A DNA stretch of 64,000 nucleotides from an uncultured Alistipes sp. (GCA_947623965.1 CANQIF010000010.1:1-64000); one strand, 5' to 3'. Positions 1-8,162 are shown, counted from the stretch's first letter. Made by a program: numbers and translations. Notes: a model not told the origin generated them from the sequence alone.

Positions 1-4
1 GCTT

Positions 5-205
5 AAAATGCCTCAAAGATAATCATTCCCAATTTATTACGAGTTTTTCATCCTACTTTTTGCATATTAGACCTATTTTGCCGTATTAGCCCACCTCTTA
101 TATCATTCAAAAGAGAATTCGGCAAGCCCTCAAAAAACACTTTATTTATGTTATTTCCTATATATACCCCACCATAGTAAAGTAAAGTGTTTTTGGAGGC
201 ATTTT
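5..205. repeat. Inverted repeats next to the integrase gene
   Basis: Two 17-nt arms at 128-144 and 183-199 are inverted copies with a single mismatch (left arm CCTCAAAAAACACTTTA). A further element at 5-17 (AAAATGCCTCAAA) recurs inverted at 192-205. They lie just beyond the 3' end of the integrase gene in AT-rich DNA. The arrangement could be arm-type integrase binding sites or part of an attachment site; the hairpin could also end integrase transcription. No second att copy can be identified in the window. Confidence 0.5.
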
Positions 206-214
206 GGCCCGAAA

Positions 215-1357
215 TCAATCGAACAATCCGTTCACCAAATTCACCGCTTCGTCTTTCTTGCGGTTGATGATTTTGGCATACACTTGCGTCATCTTTACGT
301 CCGTATGTCCAAGCAATTTCGAGGTCGTATATAAGTCAGCTCCGAGCGTCAGCATCATCGTTGCAAATGTGTGCCGGGCTGTGTGAAATGAGAACCGCTT
401 GTCGATACCTGCCGCCTTCGCCCACGGTTTGAGCAGGATGTTGATATGCGTCGTGGAGGGCAAGTCGAATACATGGTCCTCCGATGTCTTGTCGCCCCGC
501 TCCGGCATCCAGCGCAATGCTTCGGGCGAGAGCGGCAGATAAATCGGTTCTTTGGTCTTTTGCATCACGACCTCCAACCGATAATGTCCGTTGTCCACAT
601 AGACATTTCCCCATTTCAGCCCGATAATATCGCTAAGCCTCAGTCCGCAGAAGCAAGAGAATAGATATGCCTGTTTTACCACCTCGTTCTTCATCGGAGC
701 GGCAATCAATGCCCGAAGTTCTTCAATGGTCATATATTCCCGCTTGCTCTCCGGGCGACGTATCTTGTCCGAGTTGCCTATTTTCGTAAATGGATTTACT
801 TTTATTATGTCGGCACGGATAGCAGCGTTCAATGCGCCGTTCAGCACCCTGTAATAGTTTTGTGCCGTAAATCGGGAGACTGGCTTTCCCATAGGGCGAT
901 ACTCCGTCAAAAGGTAGTCGATATAGCCTTGACAAAACTCCTTGTCGATTTGCTCCATCGTTACCCGTTCGCCTGCGTAGTCTTTCAGAATTTGGATAGC
1001 GACCTTGATTTGGTGTCCGTCCTTTTTGCCACGCTTCTGTTGGTTCTCCATGTAGGTATTCATCCAATCGAGCAGGAACATCGTCTCCTTATCGTCGGCA
1101 CGCTTGATTCCGGCTTCGCCGTTGGTCAGTTCGATGATGCGCTTCGACTTGATTGCATTGGCGGCAATCATTGTCGCCTTGTTTTGCCGGCGAGCATTAT
1201 CATCGACCTCTGGAATGATATACATTTTTAGATATTCATACGACCTCTTGCCGTTGCGGTAGATATCAAGATAGAGGCTCTTGCTGCCGTTGGAAAGTTC
1301 TTTCATCCGAAGACGGATCGGCTCTTTGACTTTGGCGGGTTTTCTTACTCGTGGCAT
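215..1357 (-). CDS. Tyrosine recombinase / integrase
   Basis: 380-aa site-specific recombinase of the phage-integrase family, of the kind that integrates Bacteroidetes genomic islands. Residues 1-90 look like the arm-binding domain, 91-190 the SAM-like core-binding domain and 205-375 the catalytic domain. Catalytic residues are visible: Arg240 in CGLRLSD, Lys267, His325 and Arg328 in HTARHT, His351 in LLGHT and nucleophile Tyr360. The catalytic set is complete, so the enzyme is probably active. On the minus strand TATATTTG lies about 30 bp upstream (1388-1395) as a likely -7 box. Surrounding DNA is clearly more AT-rich than the rest of the window, consistent with acquired DNA. The element it moves cannot be delimited here. 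Confidence 0.93.
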   Translation of the reverse strand: MPRVRKPAKVKEPIRLRMKELSNGSKSLYLDIYRNGKRSYEYLKMYIIPEVDDNARRQNKATMIAANAIKSKRIIELTNGEAGIKRADDKETMFLLDWMNTYMENQQKRGKKDGHQIKVAIQILKDYAGERVTMEQIDKEFCQGYIDYLLTEYRPMGKPVSRFTAQNYYRVLNGALNAAIRADIIKVNPFTKIGNSDKIRRPESKREYMTIEELRALIAAPMKNEVVKQAYLFSCFCGLRLSDIIGLKWGNVYVDNGHYRLEVVMQKTKEPIYLPLSPEALRWMPERGDKTSEDHVFDLPSTTHINILLKPWAKAAGIDKRFSFHTARHTFATMMLTLGADLYTTSKLLGHTDVKMTQVYAKIINRKKDEAVNLVNGLFD

Positions 1358-1811
1358 AGGCTTTCATTTTACTCGTTATTCCTGTTGCAAATATAGAAAT
1401 AATAACCGGAATAGAGTCACAAACAAGAAACAAAAATACACCAAACAAGAACCAAACAACTGCAAACGATGAAAACAGATGAAATTCGTATATCAACATA
1501 AACAACTGTAATAAAGTATGTTTATCTTCATTTTATTGGTTCTTGTTTTCATATGCGACCATTACTTTATAAATGTAGTAGTTTTTAAAGAATCAAGGGC
1601 AACGAACAGCACTCATTTCTTGTTTAGATCATGGTTCGGACACAACAGATACGCCCTGCCCCATATCTACTCAAGTGTGGGGTATCGCGTCGTTTATTTT
1701 TGTTTGGGTTTTGTCAGAACCTTCTTGCGGATAAACGAAATTCAGCTCCACACTTCTGTTGTTTTATAGAAAAAGTCTTTTAGGAGCTGGGAAGACAAAG
1801 AGAAAATAACC
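1358..1811. other. AT-rich intergenic region between integrase and lipoprotein gene
   Basis: 454 bp without a convincing gene; an 83-codon open frame inside it has no recognisable feature. It holds the integrase promoter box (minus, 1388-1395) and a TATTTTTG sequence at 1695-1702 that could be the -7 element for the downstream lipoprotein operon. No att duplication or tRNA was seen. Confidence 0.5.
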
Positions 1812-2261
1812 ATGAAAAAGTTCTCTATTTTTGCTCATGCAATTCAAAAAAGTGTGTTAAGTTTTGCTCTTTTGCTGTCGGCCTGTCTGATGGGGTTCAC
1901 CTCTTGCAATGATGATGATGACGAGAATAACGGGGGAATCGTTGGTACTTGGCAATCTGTACATGTTGATACGTGGGAAGAAATCGATGGTGTCCTTTCT
2001 GAAGATGGGTCATATAGCGGCCCATACACCGGAGCGACTGCTGTTTTCACAGCCGATGGCAAATATATTCTGAAAGAGGATGGAGAAACGGAAACGGCAA
2101 CTTACAAGTTGACAGGCAATAAACTGATTCTGGAGGCTGATGGTGACACCTCTGAAGCTAAAGTGCTGGAATTAAGTAATAACAAACTTATATTGGAGTT
2201 TGTTGAGATCGATACGGGGTATAAATATTATGAGAAGGCAGAATTTAAACGGGTGAAATAA
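1812..2261 (+). CDS. Lipocalin-like surface lipoprotein
   Basis: 149-aa lipoprotein. A signal peptide ends in the lipobox FTSC at about residues 30-33. The Cys is followed by NDDDDE, an acidic stretch like the lipoprotein export signal that sends Bacteroidetes lipoproteins to the outer face of the outer membrane. The mature part starts IVGTWQS and carries alternating strands (AVFTADGKYIL, ATYKLTGNKLIL), the pattern of the small lipocalin-like lipoproteins in Bacteroidales. The ligand is unknown. The gene is followed after 43 bp by a beta-barrel gene and probably co-transcribed with it. Low GC matches the adjacent integrase and suggests island cargo. Confidence 0.75.
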   Translation: MKKFSIFAHAIQKSVLSFALLLSACLMGFTSCNDDDDENNGGIVGTWQSVHVDTWEEIDGVLSEDGSYSGPYTGATAVFTADGKYILKEDGETETATYKLTGNKLILEADGDTSEAKVLELSNNKLILEFVEIDTGYKYYEKAEFKRVK

Positions 2262-2304
2262 TTACCTTCAAAAAAATGCAATAATTCCACACACGGCAGA
2301 TACG

Positions 2305-3120
2305 ATGAAAAAATTTATATATTGCTTTCTTGCCTGGCTCTTTCCATTGGGCGTTTATGCACAAAAAGCTCCTGTTAACGATGTTCATTCGGACAAAGTG
2401 GATTCATTGACGCAAGTCGTCAACGACCTGTCTTCCCAAGTGAAAAAAGCGGAAGACGACAAGCGGAGCGAAGCCATTTGGAAAAAACGGAGCAAGTATT
2501 TTCAGATCGGTTATATAAACCAGACGCTTACCAATCAGGATATTCCCGATATGAAATGGAAAAACGACTTCGGTGTTTCCTTGGCTTTTGGCCGTACGTT
2601 TTATCTCCACAAGAAACCGTTGTTCAATATGTTGAAATTCGGTTTGGACGCAACCTGGTTGGATATTTCCTATGCTAAATATTCACAACCCGAAGGGTGG
2701 GTGGAACCGTCCGAGGCTATCGAACAAGAGTACCCCGATGAAGAGATTGATTTGGGTGTGCATCAGATAGAACTTGGCCTCCATGTCGGTCCTTCCATCA
2801 CCCTTAATCCGGTGCATCATCTTAAAATAAGCGGCTATTTCCATTTTATACCATCGGGAAGCATCCTTATTATGAATGATGAAGCGAACTCAAGCTATGT
2901 GTCTAATTTCGCAGCAGGTGCGGCGATTGCATATAAAGCGATCTCCTTGGGTATCGAATCACGCTGGGGAAAGGCCAAGTATAATTCGTTCTCCGCGGAT
3001 GAAAGTGCAATGGATACAGAGGATATGGAGGGGGATTTTGATCTGGACGATGCGTTGACGTCCGGTAAAAACCGTATGAAAACCAAGTCTATTCGTTTTT
3101 ATCTGACGTTCCGTTTCTAA
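2305..3120 (+). CDS. Outer-membrane beta-barrel protein
   Basis: 271-aa secreted protein. A signal peptide ends near VYAQ (about residue 20). Residues 30-55 form a short coiled coil (SLTQVVNDLSSQVKKAEDD), followed by repeated amphipathic strands. The C-terminus is RFYLTFRF, whose terminal Phe and alternating pattern fit the beta-signal read by the BAM complex. This supports outer-membrane location; the transported or bound ligand cannot be told. An acidic loop (DESAMDTEDMEGDFDLDD, about 230-247) is probably extracellular. It follows the lipoprotein gene in the same low-GC block, so the two may act together at the surface. Confidence 0.72.
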   Translation: MKKFIYCFLAWLFPLGVYAQKAPVNDVHSDKVDSLTQVVNDLSSQVKKAEDDKRSEAIWKKRSKYFQIGYINQTLTNQDIPDMKWKNDFGVSLAFGRTFYLHKKPLFNMLKFGLDATWLDISYAKYSQPEGWVEPSEAIEQEYPDEEIDLGVHQIELGLHVGPSITLNPVHHLKISGYFHFIPSGSILIMNDEANSSYVSNFAAGAAIAYKAISLGIESRWGKAKYNSFSADESAMDTEDMEGDFDLDDALTSGKNRMKTKSIRFYLTFRF

Positions 3121-3136
3121 ATCGGTAAATAAGAGA

Positions 3137-3180
3137 GCCATATCATTCTCTAAAAGGCGTTTGATATGGCTTTTTTGTTT
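3137..3180 (+). terminator. Intrinsic terminator after the beta-barrel gene
   Basis: GCCATATCA at 3137-3145 pairs with TGATATGGC at 3162-3170, followed directly by TTTTTTGTTT. It sits 16 bp after the stop codon and marks the right edge of the low-GC segment. Confidence 0.85.
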
Positions 3181-3199
3181 GCACAAAGTTTGGTTCGAT

Positions 3200-3700
3200 A
3201 AGCAACGATGTGGCGGAGCTGTGGGCTTTCGCCGCTGGGAGGCTGTGGTCCGCACGGTCCTGACGGACCGATCCTAATTCCAGGCAAGCTCGCAGCCGAG
3301 CGGACGGGCGTGCATGAGCGGACCTGCGGGACGCGAATTGCAGCCCTCCGCCCGGGGGCGGCTGCGGGCTGCCGGTCGCGCAGCGACCGATTTTACCGAC
3401 AAGCATTTCCACCACGACCAGCGGCTGCAGGCTTCCCGCAAGCAAAATCGATCCCGCAGGGATCGGCGGGCCGCAGCCTCCCCCCGCGGAGGCCCGCTGC
3501 TTTTGCAAGCAGGCGGACCCCGCAGGCCACGGCCAGAAAACGAATTAGCATTGGCGCGGCAATTCATTTTTGATTTTTCATTTTTAATTGCGCCCGCAGG
3601 GCGCAGCGGGCCGCAGCTTCGCCCCCGCGAAGGCCCGCTGCTCGCGTCCGAAGTCCGCTCGCACGGCTCCTCGCAAGCCGCGGCCCGTTCCCGCCGCGCC
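3200..3700. repeat. GC-rich hairpin-repeat cluster 1
   Basis: No gene is supported here. The stretch holds one degraded forward module (about 3212-3275, ending in the hairpin CGGTCC/GGACCG) and one related module (about 3290-3430, hairpin CGGTCGC/GCGACCG). Two modules are in reverse orientation: about 3445-3520 with hairpin CGATCCC/GGGATCG, and about 3588-3680 with TGCGCCC/GGGCGCA followed by an AT-rich ATTTTTCATTTTT tract. Copies of the same modules are at 8163-9130 and 29385-30360. No transposase is present. Confidence 0.8.
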
Positions 3701-3747
3701 GAAAAAATATTTTTCCCATCCGGCGTTTCTTTTCCCGTTTTTTATGC

Positions 3748-3755
3748 TACCTTTG
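3748..3755 (+). promoter_or_regulatory. Promoter -7 box of the cobalamin riboswitch transcript
   Basis: TACCTTTG matches the Bacteroidetes -7 consensus TAnnTTTG and lies just before the riboswitch aptamer. A good -33 TTTG is not obvious; a T-rich GTTTC is at about the right distance. Confidence 0.6.
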
Positions 3756-3759
3756 CGAC

Positions 3760-3960
3760 GGAGAAAGGTCTCCGCTGCGGGCAACCCGCTCGGAACAAAA
3801 GGGAATCCGGTGCGAATCCGGAACAGTACCTGCTGCTGTAAGTTCCTCTTTTCGAATACAACACGAAAAGAACCGCAAGTCTCGCGCAAAAACCACTGGC
3901 CGAAAGGCTGGGAAGGAGCACGAAACGGAACAAGTCAGAAGACCTGCCTTTCCCGAACCG
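3760..3960 (+). promoter_or_regulatory. Cobalamin riboswitch aptamer
   Basis: The conserved blocks of the coenzyme-B12 aptamer are present in order. AGGTCT (about 3775) pairs with AGACCT near the 3' end. Then come GGGAATCCGGTGCGAATCC with the B12-box-like CCTGCTGCTGTAAG (about 3800-3843), CCACTGG followed by CTGGGAAGG (about 3894-3916), and GTCAGAAGACCTGCC (about 3935-3949). It should bind adenosyl- or other cobalamin and lower expression of the DUF4465 lipoprotein gene starting at 4237. An intrinsic terminator at 4179-4218 is the likely expression platform. Confidence 0.9.
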
Positions 3961-4178
3961 ACGTTTTTCCATAAGCCAAGGCGCCGAGCCAAGGCCTGAA
4001 AAACGGCGTGTAACCACTGATTTGCCGCCTGCAGGAATACGGGTACGAATCAAAACAGAGCCTCTTTCCGTCCCGCTTGAGGACCGCCGGCCGAAGCGCC
4101 CCGCGCGTCGATCGCACCCGGCCCCGTCAGCGGCGAAAAATTCCGGCAAGAGCGCGCACCGTTTTGTATTCTCCCATA

Positions 4179-4218
4179 CGCCGTATTCCGCAGTCGCGCG
4201 GGATACGGCGATTTTTTT
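4179..4218 (+). terminator. Riboswitch-controlled intrinsic terminator
   Basis: CGCCGTATTCCGC (4179-4191) pairs with GCGGGATACGGCG (4198-4210) with one G-U position, followed by a run of seven T. It stands 16 bp before the ATG of the DUF4465 lipoprotein gene, so it must be read through for expression. It is the natural candidate for the attenuator governed by the cobalamin aptamer. The roughly 220 nt between aptamer and terminator also hold a long hairpin (CGTTTTTC near 3961 with GAAAAACG near 4000). Confidence 0.8.
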
Positions 4219-4236
4219 ATACTAATACAAAACATG

Positions 4237-5589
4237 ATGAAACGCTTTTTTTCCTGGGCCCTTCTGCTGGCCCTCGCTTGTGGAGCCGCAAGCTGCGAAT
4301 ACGATGACGACGAACTGCAGTCGCGCGTGGATGCCCTCGAAGCGCAGGTCGCTACGCTGCAGGACCTCGTCGATGCCCTGAATGCAGGCAAGTACGTCAT
4401 CCGCACCGAGACGGACGCCAATGGCGCCATCGTTCTCGTCTTCAACGACAACACGTCGGTCTCGGTCGGCACGCCGGGCGAAACGGTCTTCTTCACCTCG
4501 GTCGTGGAGAGCGAGGATGCCGTGACGATCACGACCTCCGACGGCCGCGTCATCACGCTGCCCAAGACGAGCATCTCAGCCGTCTTCGCCGAGGGTGAGA
4601 CGGGCAAGGTGAAGGCCGGCACGACGCGCGACGTGCAGCTCGTGCTGTCGCATGTCGCCGACTGCGCCCTCGTCAGCGACAATCCCGACTGGAAGATCGC
4701 CCTCGACGGGATCACTGCCAATGGAGCGGTGCTGCGCACGACGGCGCCCGAAGAGCTCACCGAGAGCAACACGACCGCCGATATCCGCCTGCTGCTGAGC
4801 GACGAGCGCGGCGAGTTCAAGATGGTGAAGCTGACCCTCACGGCCTTCTACGACCTGCGCACCCTCACCTTCGAGGATGGCGATTACAAGGGGACCTCGA
4901 CCGTCGCGAACTACTGGACGTCGCTCGTCGATACGCCCCAGTACGGCGGTCCGCTGCTCTACGGCAACGAAGAGGGCTACATATGGTACGACGAGAAGAA
5001 CACCGAGCTGCGCTCCGGCATGCTCGGCGGGGAGATCTTCGGCGATGAGATGTTCGCTACGGATTTCTGGTACGGCGGTCAGGCCATTTCGAACTACTAC
5101 CTCGCCAACATCGAGGAAGGCAGCTCTACCACACAGCTCTCCGTCTCGACCGGCAAGGAGGGTGCCGCCGGTCACAACGGCTCGAAGAACTTCTGCATCC
5201 ACTTCGATGCTTCGTCGATGATGGGGCTGGGCATGCACTTCGAGTTCGTCGACGGAGAGCACGTCGTCGACCACATGTGGGTGACCAATACGAGCTATGC
5301 TCTCAACTCGCTGACCTACGGCGACAGCTTCGCGGCCGCCGGCGAGACGAGCTGGTTCAAGATCGTCGCCACGGGTTACGATGCCGAAGAGAATGCGACG
5401 GGAACGACCGAATTCTTCCTTTGCAAGGAGGGGCAGATCGTCAAGGAGTGGTCGAAGTTCGACCTTTCGACCCTGGGCAAGGTCGCCCGCGTCGAATTCA
5501 CCTTGCAGGGCAGCGCCGATCTGTGCGGTGACTGGGGCTTGAATACCCCCGCCTACTTCGCCTACGACGACGTTACGGTCCGCTTCTGA
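4237..5589 (+). CDS. DUF4988-DUF4465 surface lipoprotein, probable B12 binder (BtuH-like)
   Basis: About 450-aa lipoprotein; ATGATG at 4234 gives two starts, and the second yields the usual MKRFF signal start. The lipobox AASC is followed by EYDDDE, an acidic surface-export type signal. A short coiled coil (LQSRVDALEAQVATLQDLV) matches the DUF4988 N-terminus of Bacteroidales surface lipoproteins. The C-terminal 240 residues (from LRTLTFEDGDYKG to FAYDDVTVRF) are a DUF4465 domain. As I recall, the B12-binding BtuH lipoproteins of Bacteroides belong to this family. The cobalamin riboswitch directly upstream independently supports a role in corrinoid capture at the cell surface. No BtuB, BtuG or other B12 transporter is in the window, so the partner lies elsewhere. 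A shorter paralogue follows. Confidence 0.82.
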   Translation: MKRFFSWALLLALACGAASCEYDDDELQSRVDALEAQVATLQDLVDALNAGKYVIRTETDANGAIVLVFNDNTSVSVGTPGETVFFTSVVESEDAVTITTSDGRVITLPKTSISAVFAEGETGKVKAGTTRDVQLVLSHVADCALVSDNPDWKIALDGITANGAVLRTTAPEELTESNTTADIRLLLSDERGEFKMVKLTLTAFYDLRTLTFEDGDYKGTSTVANYWTSLVDTPQYGGPLLYGNEEGYIWYDEKNTELRSGMLGGEIFGDEMFATDFWYGGQAISNYYLANIEEGSSTTQLSVSTGKEGAAGHNGSKNFCIHFDASSMMGLGMHFEFVDGEHVVDHMWVTNTSYALNSLTYGDSFAAAGETSWFKIVATGYDAEENATGTTEFFLCKEGQIVKEWSKFDLSTLGKVARVEFTLQGSADLCGDWGLNTPAYFAYDDVTVRF

Positions 5590-5667
5590 CGCGAATGCAC
5601 GATTATGCGGGGAGCGCGCCGGGTGGCGGCGACCTGCAGAGCCAACATTTTGGTATTTGTTTAGGGA

Positions 5668-5715
5668 GGCATCTCCCGTCCCTCGTACCGAGGGGGCGGG
5701 AGATGCCGTTTTTCA
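5668..5715 (+). terminator. Intrinsic terminator between the two DUF4465 genes
   Basis: GGCATCTCCCGTCCCTCG (5668-5685) pairs with CGAGGG...CGGGAGATGCC (5689-5708), followed by GTTTTT. It ends the riboswitch-controlled transcript and separates the second paralogue. Confidence 0.8.
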
Positions 5716-5727
5716 GGGGGGGGGATC

Positions 5728-5862
5728 GGCAAACCTCGGCAAATCCACAAACTCCGTTTGCGGTTTGCCCTCTCCTTCGTATCTTTGGCTTCGCCGAAGA
5801 TACTCCGCCTCGGCAATGCCCAAATAAATTTGGCATTGCGCTCGACTTATTCGGTATCTTTG
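5728..5862 (+). promoter_or_regulatory. Palindrome-rich promoter cassette for the second DUF4465 gene
   Basis: Three nested inverted repeats. GGCAAACC (5728-5735) pairs with GGTTTGCC (5762-5769). GTATCTTTGGC (5779-5789) pairs with GCCGAAGATAC (5793-5803) around a TTC loop. GCAATGCC plus AAAT (5813-5825) pairs with ATTTGGCATTGC (5828-5839). A good Bacteroidetes promoter sits at the end: TTTG at 5829-5832, 22-bp spacer, TATCTTTG at 5855-5862. A second TATCTTTG is at 5780-5787. Similar sequence is familiar to me from other Bacteroidales genomes, which suggests a dispersed promoter-bearing repeat; no other copy is in this window. Confidence 0.65.
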
Positions 5863-5891
5863 TCCCCAGACAATCCCTAAACAAAAACAAG

Positions 5892-6698
5892 ATGAAACGG
5901 ATTCTTTTCGGAATGCTCCTTCTGACGGCTGCCGGCGCGGCCTGGAGCTGCTCGGACGACGACGGACCGGGCTATACGCTGCGCGTACTGACCTTCGAGG
6001 ACGGCGACTACCGGGGCAGCTCGACCGCCGCAGGGTACTGGACGTCGCTCGTCGATACGCCCCAGTACCAAGGTCCGCTGCTCTACGGCAACGAGGCGGG
6101 CTACACGTGGTACGACGAAAACAACACCGGCCTCTGCTCCGGGATGATCGAGGCCGATTTCTGGTCCGGCGGCCATGCGATCTCGAATTACCGCCTCGCC
6201 GGCATCGGGGAGTGCGACTACACGAAGCAGCTCGCCGTGCCGACCGGCTCGGAGGGAGCCGCCGGCCATAACGGATCGAAGAACTTCTGCATCCACAACG
6301 GCTACATCGACGCCTCGTCGTTCATCCAGACGCTTCCCGCCCTGCGGTTCCGCGACGGCCGGGCCCGCGTCGTGGACCACCTCTACGTCACCAACACGAG
6401 CTACGTGCTCCGCGCGCTGAAATTGGGCGACGGCTTCAACCCCGCCGCAGGTGCGGAGAGCTGGTTCAAGATCATCGCCACGGGATATGACGCCGCCGGC
6501 GCCGAGACGGGCGCGACGGAGTTCTACCTCTACCGAAACGGCGCCGCCGTCGAGGAGTGGACACGGTTCGACCTTTGGACGCTGGGCGAGGTGGCCCGGA
6601 TCGCGTTCAACATGCAGGGAAGCGCCGACCTGTACGGCGACTACGGCCTGAACGTTCCCGCCTACTTCGCCTTCGACGACGTGGCGGTCCGCTTCTAA
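5892..6698 (+). CDS. DUF4465 lipoprotein (paralogue of the preceding gene)
   Basis: 268-aa lipoprotein starting at MKRILFG; the open frame extends upstream to 5595 but that part lacks any protein feature. The lipobox WSC is followed by SDDDG, a surface-export type acidic signal. The DUF4465 domain fills the rest and is closely similar to the upstream gene: FEDGDY, YWTSLVDTPQY, GPLLYGNE, GAAGHNGSKNFCIH and PAYFAFDDVAVRF recur in order. The DUF4988 coiled coil is absent. It has its own promoter after a terminator, so it may not follow the B12 riboswitch. A corrinoid-binding role is inferred from the paralogue. Confidence 0.8.
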   Translation: MKRILFGMLLLTAAGAAWSCSDDDGPGYTLRVLTFEDGDYRGSSTAAGYWTSLVDTPQYQGPLLYGNEAGYTWYDENNTGLCSGMIEADFWSGGHAISNYRLAGIGECDYTKQLAVPTGSEGAAGHNGSKNFCIHNGYIDASSFIQTLPALRFRDGRARVVDHLYVTNTSYVLRALKLGDGFNPAAGAESWFKIIATGYDAAGAETGATEFYLYRNGAAVEEWTRFDLWTLGEVARIAFNMQGSADLYGDYGLNVPAYFAFDDVAVRF

Positions 6699-6727
6699 CG
6701 CCGCCCCGCCCTTCCCCGGGAAAGCGA

Positions 6728-6768
6728 ATCGCCCCCGCCGCGACAGTTGCGGCGGGGGCGATTTTATT
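6728..6768. terminator. Bidirectional terminator between convergent genes
   Basis: ATCGCCCCCGCCGC (6728-6741) and GCGGCGGGGGCGAT (6749-6762) form a 14-bp stem with T-rich sequence on the right and A-rich on the left. It can end both the DUF4465 gene and the converging antiporter gene. Confidence 0.85.
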
Positions 6769-6783
6769 TAGGGAACGCTTCGA

Positions 6784-8085
6784 TTAAAGGAAGATCAACT
6801 GCGTCAGTACATAGACCGGCAGCAGGATCACGAGCGAGAAGCGGAACATGTAGCCGAAGAAGGAGGGCATCCGGATTCCTTCGGATTCGGCGATCGCCTT
6901 GACCATGAAGTTGGGGCCGTTGCCGATGTAGGTCATCGCACCGAAGAAGACGGCGCCTAAGGCCACGGCCTTCAACAGCAGTTCGGGGATGCCGGCCACG
7001 TAGGTCGCCCCCTCGACGAGCGGCAGACCCGACGCGACGGTGTGGAAAGCGACGGCCGTGGGGGCGTTGTCGAGGAAGGAGCTCAAGAGACCGGTCGAGT
7101 AGAAGAACTGCCAGGCCTTCGTCAGTCCGAGCGACGAGGCGTGCTCGTTCAGGTAGAGCAGTGCGGGCGTCATCGTCGTGAAGATGCCGACGAAGAGGAT
7201 CGCCACCTCGGCGATCGGGCCCCACGAGAAGTGGTTCGCCTCGCGGACCGGGCGCCGCGTTGTCGCGAGCGAGAGGAAGACGATAGCGAGCAGGGCGATT
7301 TCGCGCAGGAACTTCAGACAGATCGGGGCGTCGTGCGCAGCCATGGCAGGGATGTAGGAGGCATTGAGGAAGATGACCGAGGCGATGACGCCGGCGAGCC
7401 ACAGGAAGTTGATGCGGCCCGAGACGCAGATCGGCTCGATTTCGGTGTTGTCGCGGGCGCGCAGATCGGCCGGTTCCTTGCGGATGTAGTGCCAGTCGAG
7501 GAGGGCGTAGATCGCGAGCAGCAGAGCGCCGACGAAGAGCCACTCGGGCACGAGGTGCATGAACCAGCCGAACGAGGCGCCGCGCAGGTAGAGCAGGAAG
7601 AGCGGGGGGTCGCCGAGCGGGGTCAGCACGCCGCCGCAGTTGGCGACCAGGGCGATGAAGAACATCACCGTATGCGTCTTGTGGAGGCGCTGGCGGTTGA
7701 TCTGCAGCAGCGGGCGGATCATGAGCATCGCCGCGCCGGTCGTTCCCATGAACGAGGCGATCAGAAAGCCGATGCCGAGCAGCAGCGTATTGACGGCCGG
7801 CGTCGCGGAGACATCGCCGCAGATGTGGATGCCGCCCGTCACTACGAAGAGCGCCAGCAGCAGGACGATGAAGGGGATGTAATCGAACAGCAGCTGGTGT
7901 TCGACATTCGGGCCCAGCCCGATGTGCGCGAGGTAGGCGGCCGTGGGGATCGCCAGCACGAGCGAGACGAGCAGCTTGTTGCCGTTGTTCTCCCACCAGT
8001 GTTCGGCCACGAGCGGCGCCACGGCGATCGTCAGCAGCATCAGCGCGAACGGGATCAACATCCAAAGTTCAACTTGTTGCACCAT
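6784..8085 (-). CDS. NhaD-type sodium:proton antiporter
   Basis: 433-aa polytopic inner-membrane protein with about 11-12 hydrophobic segments, of the ion-transporter (IT) superfamily that contains NhaD and ArsB. Family hallmarks are GGIHICGDVSATPAVNT (about 84-100), FIALVANCGGVLTPLGDPP (about 144-162) and FLDNAPTAVAF (about 341-351), the last two resembling the paired substrate-site regions. It should exchange Na+ (or Li+) for H+ for pH and sodium homeostasis. The gene stands alone between a bidirectional terminator and a hairpin-repeat cluster, with its own promoter at 8114-8148. Confidence 0.9.
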   Translation of the reverse strand: MVQQVELWMLIPFALMLLTIAVAPLVAEHWWENNGNKLLVSLVLAIPTAAYLAHIGLGPNVEHQLLFDYIPFIVLLLALFVVTGGIHICGDVSATPAVNTLLLGIGFLIASFMGTTGAAMLMIRPLLQINRQRLHKTHTVMFFIALVANCGGVLTPLGDPPLFLLYLRGASFGWFMHLVPEWLFVGALLLAIYALLDWHYIRKEPADLRARDNTEIEPICVSGRINFLWLAGVIASVIFLNASYIPAMAAHDAPICLKFLREIALLAIVFLSLATTRRPVREANHFSWGPIAEVAILFVGIFTTMTPALLYLNEHASSLGLTKAWQFFYSTGLLSSFLDNAPTAVAFHTVASGLPLVEGATYVAGIPELLLKAVALGAVFFGAMTYIGNGPNFMVKAIAESEGIRMPSFFGYMFRFSLVILLPVYVLTQLIFL

Positions 8086-8113
8086 GTTTTTCGTTTTTTA
8101 TTGTAAAGGCTAA

Positions 8114-8148
8114 CAAAGATACGACCTTTTCGGCAAAAACTGCGCAAA
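8114..8148 (-). promoter_or_regulatory. Promoter of the antiporter gene
   Basis: On the minus strand TATCTTTG (8114-8121) is the -7 box and TTTG (8145-8148) the -33 box with a 23-bp spacer. The -7 box lies about 30 bp from the start codon. Confidence 0.6.
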
Positions 8149-8162
8149 AGGCGAAATTTTGC

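Noticed and set aside
1518..1769. An 83-codon open frame between integrase and lipoprotein
   Set aside because: Starts with a hydrophobic stretch but shows no further pattern; AT-rich DNA yields such frames by chance.
5595..5891. Extended N-terminus of the second DUF4465 protein
   Set aside because: The region contains a terminator and a promoter; the start at 5892 gives a proper lipoprotein signal.
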